Source: Purshia tridentata
Lineage: Eukaryota > Streptophyta > Magnoliopsida > Rosales > Rosaceae
Direction: 5' to 3'
Assembly: GCA_003254885.1 (NCBI GenBank)
Contig: QANT01002254.1
Coordinates: forward strand, 1-64,000
Length of the DNA stretch: 64,000 nucleotides
The notes under the pieces are model-generated. The model saw only the letters and a program-made list of their open reading frames with translations. It did not search any database and was not told the DNA's origin. Shown in pieces: positions 12,094 through 22,482 of the stretch; the first letter of the stretch is position 1, and each line of letters opens with the position of its first letter. Made by a program: the position numbers and the translations under genes.

Positions 12094-12690
12094 GGCTAGA
12101 TAAGATGATGGAGATTAGAAAAGCTATGCGAGCTCTTATTTGTTCAAAAGACAAGGCTGAACAAGGAGATCCCAAAGGTCAAATAAAATTGGTGAGAAAC
12201 TCTCCTTGCTAAGAAGATTATCAAACTGTGAAGTGCTCAGAGCCTTAGTGAACAAATCGGCTAGCTAATGCAACGTTCTAACATGCATAGTCTGAACAAC
12301 ACCCTCTTGTATATTTTATCGAACCAAATGACAATCAATCTCAATATGCATAGAGAATGCATGGAGATTAGAGAAGCTATGCAAGCTCTTATTTGTTCAA
12401 AAGACAAGGCAGAACAAGGAGATCCCAAAGGTCAAATAAGGCTAGATAAGATGATGGAGATTAGAAAAGCTATGCGAGCTCTTATTTGTTCAAAAGACCA
12501 GGTTGAACAAGGAAATCCCAAAGGTCAGATAAAATTGGCGAGAAACCTTCCTTGCTAAGAAGATTATCAAACTGTGAAGTCCTCAGAGCCTTGGTCAACG
12601 AATTGGCTAGTTGTTGTAACATTGTAACATGCGTAGTCCAAACAACACCCTCTTGTATATTTTCTCGAACCAAATGATAATCAATCTCGA
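12094..12690. repeat. 346-bp direct duplication in the copia fossil
   Basis: The segment starting GGCTAGATAAGATGATGGAG at 12094 recurs at 12440, so the period is 346 bp. Both copies continue through the same GAGCTCTTATTTGTTCAAAAGAC and TTGCTAAGAAGATTATCAAA segments. A third partial copy of the first ~85 bp lies at about 12358-12439. The two long copies differ by scattered substitutions, so the duplication is not very recent. Confidence 0.8.
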
Positions 12691-13614
12691 TATGCTTTGT
12701 TAACTCATGGAAAACTGGATTGGATGCAATGTGAAGTACCACCTTGTTATCACAATATAAAATGGCAGTATGAGGATGTTTAACTCCCAAATCATTAAGA
12801 ATGAATCGTAGCCATGTCAACTCACAGCATAGCCCTATACTCGGCTTGAGCTGTTGATCTCGCCACTGTAGTTTGTTTCTTGGCTCTCCAAGAAAGGTAA
12901 ATCACTAAGCATGGCATAATAACTTGTGATTGACCTCTGTGTGTCCTTGTACTGAGTCCAATCTGCATCACAATATGCCCTTAATTGTAATGAACTGTTA
13001 AATGATAGAAAAATGCTTGACCTGGCATGCTTTTGATGTATCTCAAAACTTTGTGTGTAGCATCTAAATGTGGTACCCTAGGCATATCCATGAATTGATT
13101 AAGAACATGCACAAAATAAACCAAATTCGGTCTTGTGATTGTCAAATATATCAATCTTTCAATGAGTCTTCTATACATGGAAGGATCTGTCAAGAGATCT
13201 CCATCATCCTGTGTTAGTATCAAATTCTGATCCATAGGGTATCTTGAAGGCTTGGATCCAAGGAACCCCACATCCTCTAATATTTCAAGAGCATACTTGC
13301 GTGGGACAAGGCAATCTCCTTTGGTGATCTTGCAACTTCAATGCCTAAGAATATTTCAATTTCCCTAGGTTTTTAAGCATGAGTTTTGCTGCGAGGAATC
13401 TCTGTCTCCTCAATACAATGTAAGTCATTCCCTGCTAGTACATCATCAACATATACAAGTATTGAAGTAAATCTAGTACCCTTGGATCAGACCAATAAAT
13501 AATAGTCTACTTTGGATTGTTGGTACCCTACTTGCTTCATCGCCCATGGTGGCGGCTAGGATTGTGAAATTTCAGAGTTTTGTGTAGGTCTTTAGAACAA
13601 ATGGTCTGATACCA

Positions 13615-13817
13615 TGTGAAGAATTAGTTTGGCTGAATAAATATATTTCATTAATTAAATAAACTGATACAAGTTGTTTATATACTACCCGTACAATAGA
13701 ATTTTTATACTAAGACTCGTGTAAACTAGGAAACTAATAATTACAATAAACTCTTTCCTATACAAGAATGTTGACCCAGCTAATTACTTGCGGATCAATT
13801 ACTTTCCATATTTAACA
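13615..13817 (-). repeat. LTR of the reduced copia fossil
   Basis: This is about 203 bp with TG and CA at its ends. It directly abuts the reverse complement of a TGGTATCAGA primer-binding site at 13604-13614, which marks it as the 5' LTR of a minus-strand element. Confidence 0.7.
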
Positions 13818-16800
13818 GGGTATAGAATAATGTCTTTTTTATTATTATTATTTGATTTGGCCAAAGGCTAAACTAAGGGTCAGTTTGGGGTTGAGTTGCC
13901 TTGAAAATAAGTTACTTATTTATACCGCAAATTAGTTTTTAGTATTTGGTTAATAAAGTAAAATCTGCTTATTTTGAAAATAGGGTGGGAAAATGCAGAT
14001 TTTGGGGGTTGGCATAAAGCAACTAAAGAGATGATTTCAAAATCTGCTGTGAAGCAACCATAACTTCCAAAATTTCCCTTACCCGATATAAGAAATGACA
14101 ACTCTTACCCCCTTCATTAATTTTCCCTAATTCATTGTACATGAGCTTTCATTCTCCGACTGTTCTTTCTCACAATTCTACTTTCAGCCATTCTCTTCTC
14201 ATAGTTCTACCTTTACCATTAATAGATCTCCTCCTACTACATTATTGGACGATCGCCGGACAAAGTTCCCTGTCGTTGGACCACTTGTGAGTCTCCCTCT
14301 CTTATTCAATTTTTAGTTTTTTTTTTCATTTGTTTGGATATGATGATTATGTGCTCCACATTTGTGATTGAAGTTGAATTTGTGAAAGATTATTGGGTTC
14401 TTTGTAATTATTGGATTGGGTCTGATAAGGTTTGTCTCATTTTTTTTTTTTCATGATTTGGTTGGGTTTTATGATTACTTATGGGACTTGATAATCCTCC
14501 CACCCCCTGCCCATGCTCCTACATCAAACATTATTACTACTAGAATTCCTCTGCAGCGGAGTGGGATGGTGCGAAGTGATCCCATAAGTAATTAGTCACA
14601 TTAGGTAATATTAGCTAAGGTGATTAAAGACAACATTGGTAATCCATAATCTCAGAAGATTAAGTAAACATTGGTAGTTGTTCTTGAAGATAAATGCAAA
14701 TTTAGACTACAAATTCATTAGTTGTGCATATATATTTTCTGGTCGTGGTGTTAGATGCAATTTATGTTCTTGATGCTATTGTTGACTACGATTACAAAGA
14801 TCAAGCAAGCAAATTGAATAAATGAATTATTTAGATTAGTGTAATATAAGAAAACTAACTGTACATTGTAATTATAAATTCAAGAGAAAAATAAAATATA
14901 TAAGACGAATGTAGTTTAGTATTATACTAGAGTAGAGGCTAGCCCGTTGGTGCAGGTAACAAATATATGGTATTGTTTGTAATTTGATTAAAACTATGTT
15001 TGTCAAATGTGAAAATGTATATGTATATGGAGAAACATAGCATATAGAAAAACAGATATTTGAAATTGTGTAATAAACAGGAAGCATTAATATAATGAAA
15101 AGTTTGTGTTACTGTTCTAAGGTTCTAAAGAGATATTAGGAGAATAGAATACAAAGTATGTGAGAAATTTAAGCTAATCCTAAACCCTAATGGTATTGAG
15201 AATATATTACAAAGTATGTGAGATATTTTTGTCAGTTTAAACAAATTGTTTCAAAGAAACATGGCCTGGAGTATCTTTGATTCAAAGATTCTTCAAAAGA
15301 CATGGCCACAAATACTAATTCAAAGTGTCTTCAATTTATATTCTTGTTTGATTTGAAGGAAAGGCAGCTTGTCATCCTTGCTTGTTGTAGAGCTTTTTTG
15401 CTAACAGCTTGTAGTTTCTTCATTGCTGTAAATTTGAAAAAGCGAATCGTCAATTATGTTTAATAATCAAAAAGAGTAGATTATAAGTAGCAGGAAGGAT
15501 GTAAAGGTTGAGCATATTTCACTGTAGCAAGTGCTGTAATAGTGTAATGAATACCATGAGTGTATAAATAGTATTAAAAGCTGGCAATGAGTGATCAAGT
15601 TTGTGGAGATGGAGGAAAAGATTGAATATGCTGAATGAGTTTGAGATATATATTTTGAATATGAAAAACATAGAAAGATAATAATAATGTTGGTCAACTC
15701 TTTCATGCTTAGGGTGGGGTGTACTAAGTTGTCAAGGTATGTGCTTTATGGTATCCGAAGTTTTTAATTGACTTTTCCTTCTAATTATATATGACTATGG
15801 TAAAGATGTTCTTTGTTTTTTTTTTTTTTGTAAAAAAATAAAGTATAACCATGCATTAATTAACTAAAAGAAGAGGTGAACGATCTATACAATAAGCCCA
15901 GTAAAACAATGCAGTGCAATCTAAGTAAAAGAAGCACAATGGTTAAAACCAGAAGTTTAAACCACAAAAATATTCAATTCTTCCGTAGACCATATATGTA
16001 ATTGTCAATCTATATCACTTATGTTTTTATATATAAGCAAATCTCAACTGCTAGTTTTTATGCTTTTTAATTTTGTGAAAGAAAATATCACATACATAAA
16101 TTTGAGCTAAATCTCACAATAAGATCTCAAAATTATCAAAAATAGGGTAAAATTCAATCTTATGAAGTATAGACACTTCTCAAAGTGTTGTATGACAATC
16201 TTAAGCATTTAGGGATTATCAGCACATAACTGGCATGCATTTCCCATACATTCCAGAAATAACACCAAAAATCATTTTTTTTGCCATCGAAGATGGCCGA
16301 AGTATGCATAAGACATATGGTTGCTGTATAGTTTTGATCACTTTATAATCAGTATCATATCCTAGAAATATGAAAGGTTTTTCAAAAATACAAAGCCGAA
16401 ATCATGCATGGATCATTTAAACATAAGTATATATTTTAATGTTCTCCTGCCAGAAAAACCACATAATTTTCCAAATAAGAATCATAAATGAGAAACCTAA
16501 ATAATTGAGTGAATCCAATTGAGAAAAAGCAAATTGCAGACTAAAATAGAAAAGCAAAGCAGATAATCAATAAAAAGCCTGAAGAAATAACTAAAACTAG
16601 TAAAACAATACAAATCTAGGATTGATGAGAAGAAAAATGAAGATTGCATATATCTGATGTGAAAAAAAGTGAACACAAGAGAAAGAGAAAATAAATTAAG
16701 AGAAATGTAAAAAGGATAAGTCTTACTTGAAGGAAGGGCTGGATTATCACAGCATCTGAGGCACAAATCGATGGTGCTTTGAAGGCCACATCATGCAAGA

Positions 16801-17399
16801 ACAATCCCTTTGTCAGAGAGAGATGAAGGAAGAAAAAAGAAAAGAAGACAGCTGAAGCAATCTCTGACTTACCTAAAATATCTTCCCACCCAAACTCATT
16901 AGACAACAAAACAACACAAACCAGGTCATTGATCTGGTTGAAATCAAAAACAAAGAAGAAGAGAAACGCATGGAAGAGGATGAAACCATATTGTAGATCT
17001 GGTTATCATCGCAAGACTAAACCCCACTGAGTAAAGCAAATGGAAAGCAAATGACAAAAAACTCATACCCATAACCCCTATTATCAAAATGGTAAACAGA
17101 TAAAAAAAAATAGTCTGTGAGAGGCACACTGTGGAAAAGAAACTCATGGCAATAAGGTAAATATTTTGAAAGAATGTAGGCATGAACAAAAAAGAGAGAC
17201 AATGACAAAAAAAAGCCTCAATTAAAGCAAAAAACTCACAACACCAGCTGACTAAGAATTAAAGGCCCAATAAGAGGCAAAACCATCTTTTCATGGTGAA
17301 TAGTCTAGTGTAGAATGAATAGTGTGAATAGTGCCCCAGCTAGATTGCGTTATAGTATATGTAGAATGGAATAATGCAAGGGTTAGTGGATTTTCATTA

Positions 17400-18362
17400 A
17401 TTAGGCTCAATTGATTACAAAGAGGAGTTGTGATACTTTGATTGACTATGAAACTGAGGAAGGAAAGAAGAGTACGTATCGAATTCCAATTTGGAATTTA
17501 CTAAAACTTAATTGAAAAATAAATGGGACAATCTTAAGGATCAAAAGAAATTGTGGAAAAAACTAAAAGGGAAGGAACTGGTCTTGGGTGGAATCCTCGA
17601 TGTGGTACTGTGGATGCTTTTGATGAATGGTGGGAAAATAAAATAAAGGTTTGTTAAACTTAGTAGTTATTTTTTAATGTTTTCTTTTTTTATTACTATA
17701 ATATTATCTCTTATACATAATCCTGACTTGATTTCTTTATTATGCAGATGAATCTTAAATATGCAAAATTTCATAGAAAATGTATTAGTTCTAATTGGGA
17801 GGAGAAGCTAGATATAATGTTCATGAATACACCACTGCCACAGGTGAACATGCTTGGGCACCTTCATTTGGTGTACTCACATTTGAAAATCAAGAGGCAT
17901 ATAATGATGATGATGATGATGATAATGACAATGACGAGGTACTGTGATTCAGAAGAGACTGATCTAATGGAAACCATTCATGATATTGATGTTTCTTTGA
18001 GGAAGAGAAAAAAGAGAGTGATTGAGCAACTTGACCCACCAACCAGGAAAGAGATGAAAGGTAAAATAAAGGGAAAGGTAGGAAATACTCAAAAATTTTC
18101 TAATCAAATTGAGCGGATAGTAGAAGCAATTGAAAGTAGGAGTATTGCAACTTAAATAGCTTATAAAGGAACTAGCTGTAGTATTGCTGATACCATGAAG
18201 ATAGTGGAATCTTTACCTGAGATTATACAAGTGAGCAGTTTGTGGCTATTTGCAACTGAGTTTTTAATGGATCAAAAGAAGAGAGAGATGTTTGCTACTA
18301 TGGACGATCCATACATTAAGCTTCAATGGCTTACTTACATGATGGGAAAATATGGGGATTGA
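17400..18362 (+). pseudogene. Harbinger-associated Myb/SANT-like protein (broken)
   Basis: This is the accessory DNA-binding protein of the PIF/Harbinger element. In these elements it partners the transposase and helps bring it to the nucleus and the DNA ends. A Myb/SANT-like domain can be read from WDNLKDQKKLWKKLKG through a WNPRCGTVDA..DEWWENKIK motif (about 17520-17645). An intron likely follows at 17648-17747 (GT..AG), then ISSNWEEKLDIMFMN, an acidic run of Asp/Asn codons near 17905-17940, and a C-terminal part ending DPYIKLQWLTYMMGKYG with a stop at about 18360-18362. The domains lie in different frames (for example around the WNPRCG motif and again near the acidic run), plus an in-frame stop near 18153, so it is a pseudogene. 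Many plant genomes carry intact relatives annotated as L10-interacting MYB-domain-like proteins. Confidence 0.75.
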
Positions 18363-18614
18363 ATTTCTAGTATGAAATTTGTTATGTTCTAATGTTTGAA
18401 ATTTGGATAATCTTAATTTGCTTGTCTTATCTTTTGAGATGTTAATTATGTTTGAAATTTGCATGATTATCATTTTAATTATGTTGAAACTTGAATTTTA
18501 TTTGAATCCTAATTATGTTTTGCAACTTGGATGGTTATCATTTTAATAAATCTAATTTAACTATGTTAATTATGCTTTCAATTTTGAATGGTTATAACTT
18601 GCAGGTTGAAAATA

Positions 18615-21211
18615 TGGACTTTCCAAACGATGATGATGAGTTCATCCAAGATATATGTATTTCTCTTGCGAGGATTCAAGAATATATTCATAAAACTCCT
18701 TGTAAGTTTCTTCTCAAACAAGAGATAGGTGGTTGTTGAAGCTACTAGGGGTAATGATGCACGTTGTTATAATAGAATGTTTAGAATAGATAAACATTTT
18801 TTTTCTAGATTGTGTACTAATTTTCAAAATAACTATGGGTTGAAAGATTCAAGCAGAATGAGTGCTGCTAAGATGTTGATAATTTTTTTGCAAATTTTCA
18901 GACCTAAATAGGTTAGCTTAAGAAAGATTTCAACATTTTGGTGAGACTATGGGTAGGTATTTTGGTCTGTTACTTGATATTGTATGTCGTATGGCCATCG
19001 ATATTATCAAAACCATTAGATCCTGAATTTAATGGTACTCCAAGAGAGATAAAGAGAGATTCTAGATATTGGCCTCATTTTAAGGTAATCATTCATTCAA
19101 ATGTTTGTTTGTTTTTTTTTTTTTTTATAATTAAGTTATCTGTAATAAAAAATTTTTTTTTTTTATTTTAGGATTGTATTGGTGCTATAGATGGTGTTCA
19201 TGTTCAAGCCTCAATAGTTCTTAGAGATCAAATACCATATATTGGAAGGAAAGGAATACCGACTCAGAACATAATGGCTGTTTGTAATTTTGATATGCAG
19301 TTCATATTTGCATGTGCAGGTTGAGAAGACACTGCACATGATGCCATGGTATTTTTATCGGTTCTACGAAATGACGGTCTTAGCTCTCCCAAACCTCCAA
19401 ATGGTAATAACTAAAACTTGTCTTTAATGTTAAACTTTCTAGGTTGCAATTTCTAAGTATACTATAATAAAACATGTGTATTTGATAGGGAAATATATAT
19501 TATCATGTGGATGCTGAGTATCCACAAATGAATAGGTATACTTGGGACCATATATGTCACACCCTCAAACCAGAAGGTTGAAAGTAAGATTAACTTATAC
19601 TTATTCATATATTAGTAACATATAGATAAAGTGAAACTCCGAGTTTATTAGATAAAGAATACAAAACCTCAAATAAACAAGTTTTTTTCGAACTAAAATC
19701 AAAATAAATATCCTTAAAGAAACTGAAACATTATACTATCAAAAACCTATTGCGGAAAACCACTTATTAACTAAAGGAAAATGTTTCATATTTAAATTCC
19801 TAAGGGACCAAGTCATGCTCATGGGACAACTGCCAGAGCCTCTAAGTATAAGGAAAATCGTCATCACCTGAAACCACAATGAACTACTAGTGAGATAAAC
19901 TTAGTAAGTAGCCCACAAATAGAACAACTAATACAGTCAAAATTACATAATTATACATACAAGTGTATAGAGCGCACTCTATAACATATGAATACTTAGA
20001 AACTTACTTAGAACCCGTTAAGTACTATCGTGCTAGTCCTAAGCTTACATAAAAGGAAGCCTTAAGTCACCTATCGACGACACCCACAAATGCGGGCCTT
20101 ATAACATAGTTAATATTACAAACTTATCATAATACTCCTTTTATAATTTAACTAGCATATATTACCCAAAAGGTTCAAAGTAAGACATATAGGTGCAAAC
20201 ACTTAACATAGCATAACATAATATACTCTTATAAACATATACATATTAAATTAATTGTGGTTCTAGCATATAAGGGTACTTACTTGAATTCAAGAGCAAT
20301 AGCACACAAGCTACTTGAGTAAGCCCTAAGACAAGTTCTTATCCTATTTCAAACAATAAGGAAAAACACTTAATTTACAATCCTTAACAGCGACTCACAA
20401 TCTGCCGGGATTTTGAAGCCCTAAACCTATATCACCCATACCACCCATAGTAATCCGAAAATAAACTCAATTAATTCCTTAATAAAGTCTTAAGATCAAT
20501 GTATTACCTGAAAATCTCATTCCTTAAAAGAACACTCGACCCAAAAGTCTCTACTTTGTTTAGAAACCCAAGGTTTTGAGCCGCCTTCTTCTTTTCTCTC
20601 ACTCTTTCTAACTCTCTGGCCTTTCAACGTGTAACCTAGAGTATTTCTAATTTTTCTCCTTATAAAACTCCTTTTCAAATAATATTTTCCTTTTTTTATT
20701 TATTTAAATCCTTTAATCCTATCCAATTTTCACTCTCCTATCACCAAAAAGACTTATCACTACATACCCAAATAACATAAACCTAGTTATCCTACCCTAA
20801 CCTAATTACAACAAAATAAAATACTAATAATAATCAGCAAAAACAACTAACAAATATAGTAAGGAAATTTGGGTATTATAATATATAAAGGTGAAAGGAT
20901 CATCTTCCAAATTTCTGAAGGGGTAGCCAACCAATGGGTATAAAGAAGTATTTAACCATGCACACTCTTCCCTTAGAAGTGTCATTGAGCACATTTTTGA
21001 AGTATGAAAATGGAAGATTTTGAGGGATATGCCTAGTTATTCTTTCAAGAAGCAAGGGAAGATTGTCATTGCAACCATGGCACTTCATAACAACATAAGG
21101 AGGCATGCTAGACGTGATAGTGATTTCCTTAAAAGTGGGGATGACACCCTAAATGAAGAGGTGGATATTGATGTTGAGTCACAAGAGCAATGCCATGGGA
21201 TTGGAACATAA
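18615..21211 (+). pseudogene. PIF/Harbinger transposase, HARBI1-type (broken)
   Basis: The family is a DDE nuclease (DDE_Tnp_4) that cuts and pastes the element. The N-terminus MDFPNDDDEFIQ starts at 18615. A helix-rich part with MFRIDKHFFSRLC lies at about 18775-18825. The catalytic block DCIGAIDGVHVQAS is at about 19170-19210, EDTAHDAMVF at about 19325-19350, and the third acidic residue lies in LRSVIE near 20975. It ends with HNNIRRHARRDSDF and a stop at 21209-21211. Likely introns are 19085-19171 and about 19404-19489. It is broken by frameshifts near 18700-18735, stops near 18909 and 19321 (a Trp codon position), another near 21033, and the inserted solo LTR at 19555-20880. Confidence 0.82.
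19555..20880 (-). mobile_element. Solo LTR (probably Ty3/gypsy), inserted in Harbinger transposase
   Basis: This is 1326 bp with no coding domains. Its ends mirror each other (TGTCACACCC at the left, GGGTATTATA at the right), the pattern of old plant LTRs beginning TGTAATACCC. ATATA lies on both sides (19550-19554 and within 20881-20887), as expected for a 5-bp target duplication. On the minus strand a TATA- and pyrimidine-rich leader-like area lies near 20560-20640. It is an incomplete fossil: no internal domains and no second LTR. Confidence 0.65.
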
Positions 21212-21896
21212 TAAATAAATACATTGAGGGATAGCATCGCAACAAGTTTTATGAGTGCCAATCTTTAGGATCACTTTTTTGTAGTTCATAGCTACTTTTC
21301 ATGTTCTCTTTAGGGCCATTTTTATTTTTTAGTTCATTACTACTTTTCATGTTGCAATCTTTAGGTAATTTTTATTTTGTTGTTCATGGCTACTTTTCAT
21401 GTTGCATATATGAATGGTATCAATGGATAATGTCTAATATTTTTATCAATGTTAGTTTTTTCTTCTTTTCACAAAAAAAATTATGGTAACATTTTTAAAT
21501 TTTAATAGAATAATTACCTTTTAATTAACAAAATACAATATAAATTGAGTTTTATATATGTAAGTCACGAGAATAGTTTGTACTTAAAAAAATCATGAAT
21601 AAAACTTAGAAAAAAAAATCATAAATAAAAGTTAAAAAAGCAAGTGAAAGCACTCTTGTTTTACCAAACAGAAAATTAAAAAGCACTTTTAGCACCATGT
21701 CCATTTTGGTCATTATACATAGTCACAGCATTTCTATATTAAAATTTACCAAACACCATACTGCTGCTTTTAAGACTCATAGTACTTTTACAAATACAGT
21801 TTACCAAACACTTAACTATTTCACCTCATAGCAGCTTTTTCTCACTATGCAGCTATAACAGCTTTTTTTCAACACACAACAATCTCAAACTAGCCC

Positions 21897-22300
21897 TAAA
21901 ACCCTGATCAGAAGGACTGAAACCCCAAACTGAAACGTGAAAACTCAAACAGCCAAACTCCTCTCATGTGAGTCATTCCAAGTCTTCAAGTCTCAAAGTC
22001 AGTCACTCTCGATCAACGCTCACCTATATCAAAAAGAATCAGTTGCAAACTCTCTCAGTCTCAATCTCAGCTCAGCCACCCAACCCCAATCGCATCACTC
22101 TCTCATTTCTGTCTCTCTCAAAACTCAAAAGGTATGTCTCTCTCACTCTCACTCTCACTCTCATCTCTCATCTCTCATATCTCCTTTCTCTCTTACCACT
22201 TCAAATGCTCTTAAATTCAGAATGGAGGCGCTCAGGAGCAAACTCTTTCCAAAAAATATAATATCCTAAGTACTGTTGGAGTCTTTAAACATACATTTCT
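21897..22300. other. CT-rich, leader-like sequence left of the copia insertion
   Basis: This short segment between the Harbinger and copia elements has a TC-rich microsatellite tract at about 22110-22200 with repeats of CTCTCA and ACTCTC. It resembles a plant 5' untranslated exon, and an AAAAG/GTATGT donor-like site occurs at about 22132. No protein can be assigned. The right half of the same pre-insertion locus continues at 27069. Confidence 0.35.
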
Positions 22301-22482
22301 TGTAGAAAATATAATTGAACAAGCTTGAATTTCATTAAACAGAGGTAAAGTATATATACAATGTGTTTCCTTATACAAGAAGGTTACCTATAGGTTTAGG
22401 AAACTAGAAAAGGAAAGGAAATAAAAGGGAAAGTACAAGTAATACAAGAAAGCCTATTCTCAAATACATTAAACTTCTAACA
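22301..22482 (-). repeat. Copia LTR (3' LTR of the minus-strand element)
   Basis: This is 182 bp with TG...CA ends. It is followed inward by CTCCCCCTCAAGTTGG, the complement of the polypurine tract. Confidence 0.92.

Larger units (their letters stand above)
12094..13817 (-). mobile_element. Ty1/copia LTR retrotransposon fossil (reduced)
   Basis: On the minus strand an LTR of about 203 bp (13615-13817, TG...CA ends) is followed by a primer-binding site of the TGGTATCAGA type typical of plant copia. Further in are reverse transcriptase C-terminal and RNase H remnants (about 12480-13560) that show copia signatures such as LIYLTITRPN and LYCDNKV. The element is broken: gag, protease, integrase and most of the polymerase are not seen, and no second LTR was found. 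Its 3' part lies in a direct duplication (separate entry). It is clearly older and more decayed than the copia element at 22301-27063. Confidence 0.8.
13877..21896 (+). mobile_element. PIF/Harbinger DNA transposon (~8.0 kb, decayed)
   Basis: The left end GGGTCAGTTTGGGGTTG and the reverse complement of the right end (GGGCTAGTTTGAGATTG) match at 13 of 17 positions. TAA flanks both sides (13874-13876 and 21897-21899), the standard 3-bp target duplication of the superfamily. Inside, both on the plus strand, are a Myb/SANT-like gene (about 17400-18362) and a HARBI1-type transposase (about 18615-21211). This is the two-gene content of autonomous PIF/Harbinger elements. Both genes are broken. A 1.3-kb solo LTR sits within the transposase and accounts for part of the unusual length. 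The remaining 3.5 kb at the left (13.9-17.4 kb) is non-coding leader or intron-like DNA. Confidence 0.88.

Noticed and set aside
16497-17208. Several overlapping minus-strand open frames inside the Harbinger element
   Set aside because: They are T-rich, hydrophobic by composition, overlap each other in different frames and match no family. They lie in the element's non-coding leader region.
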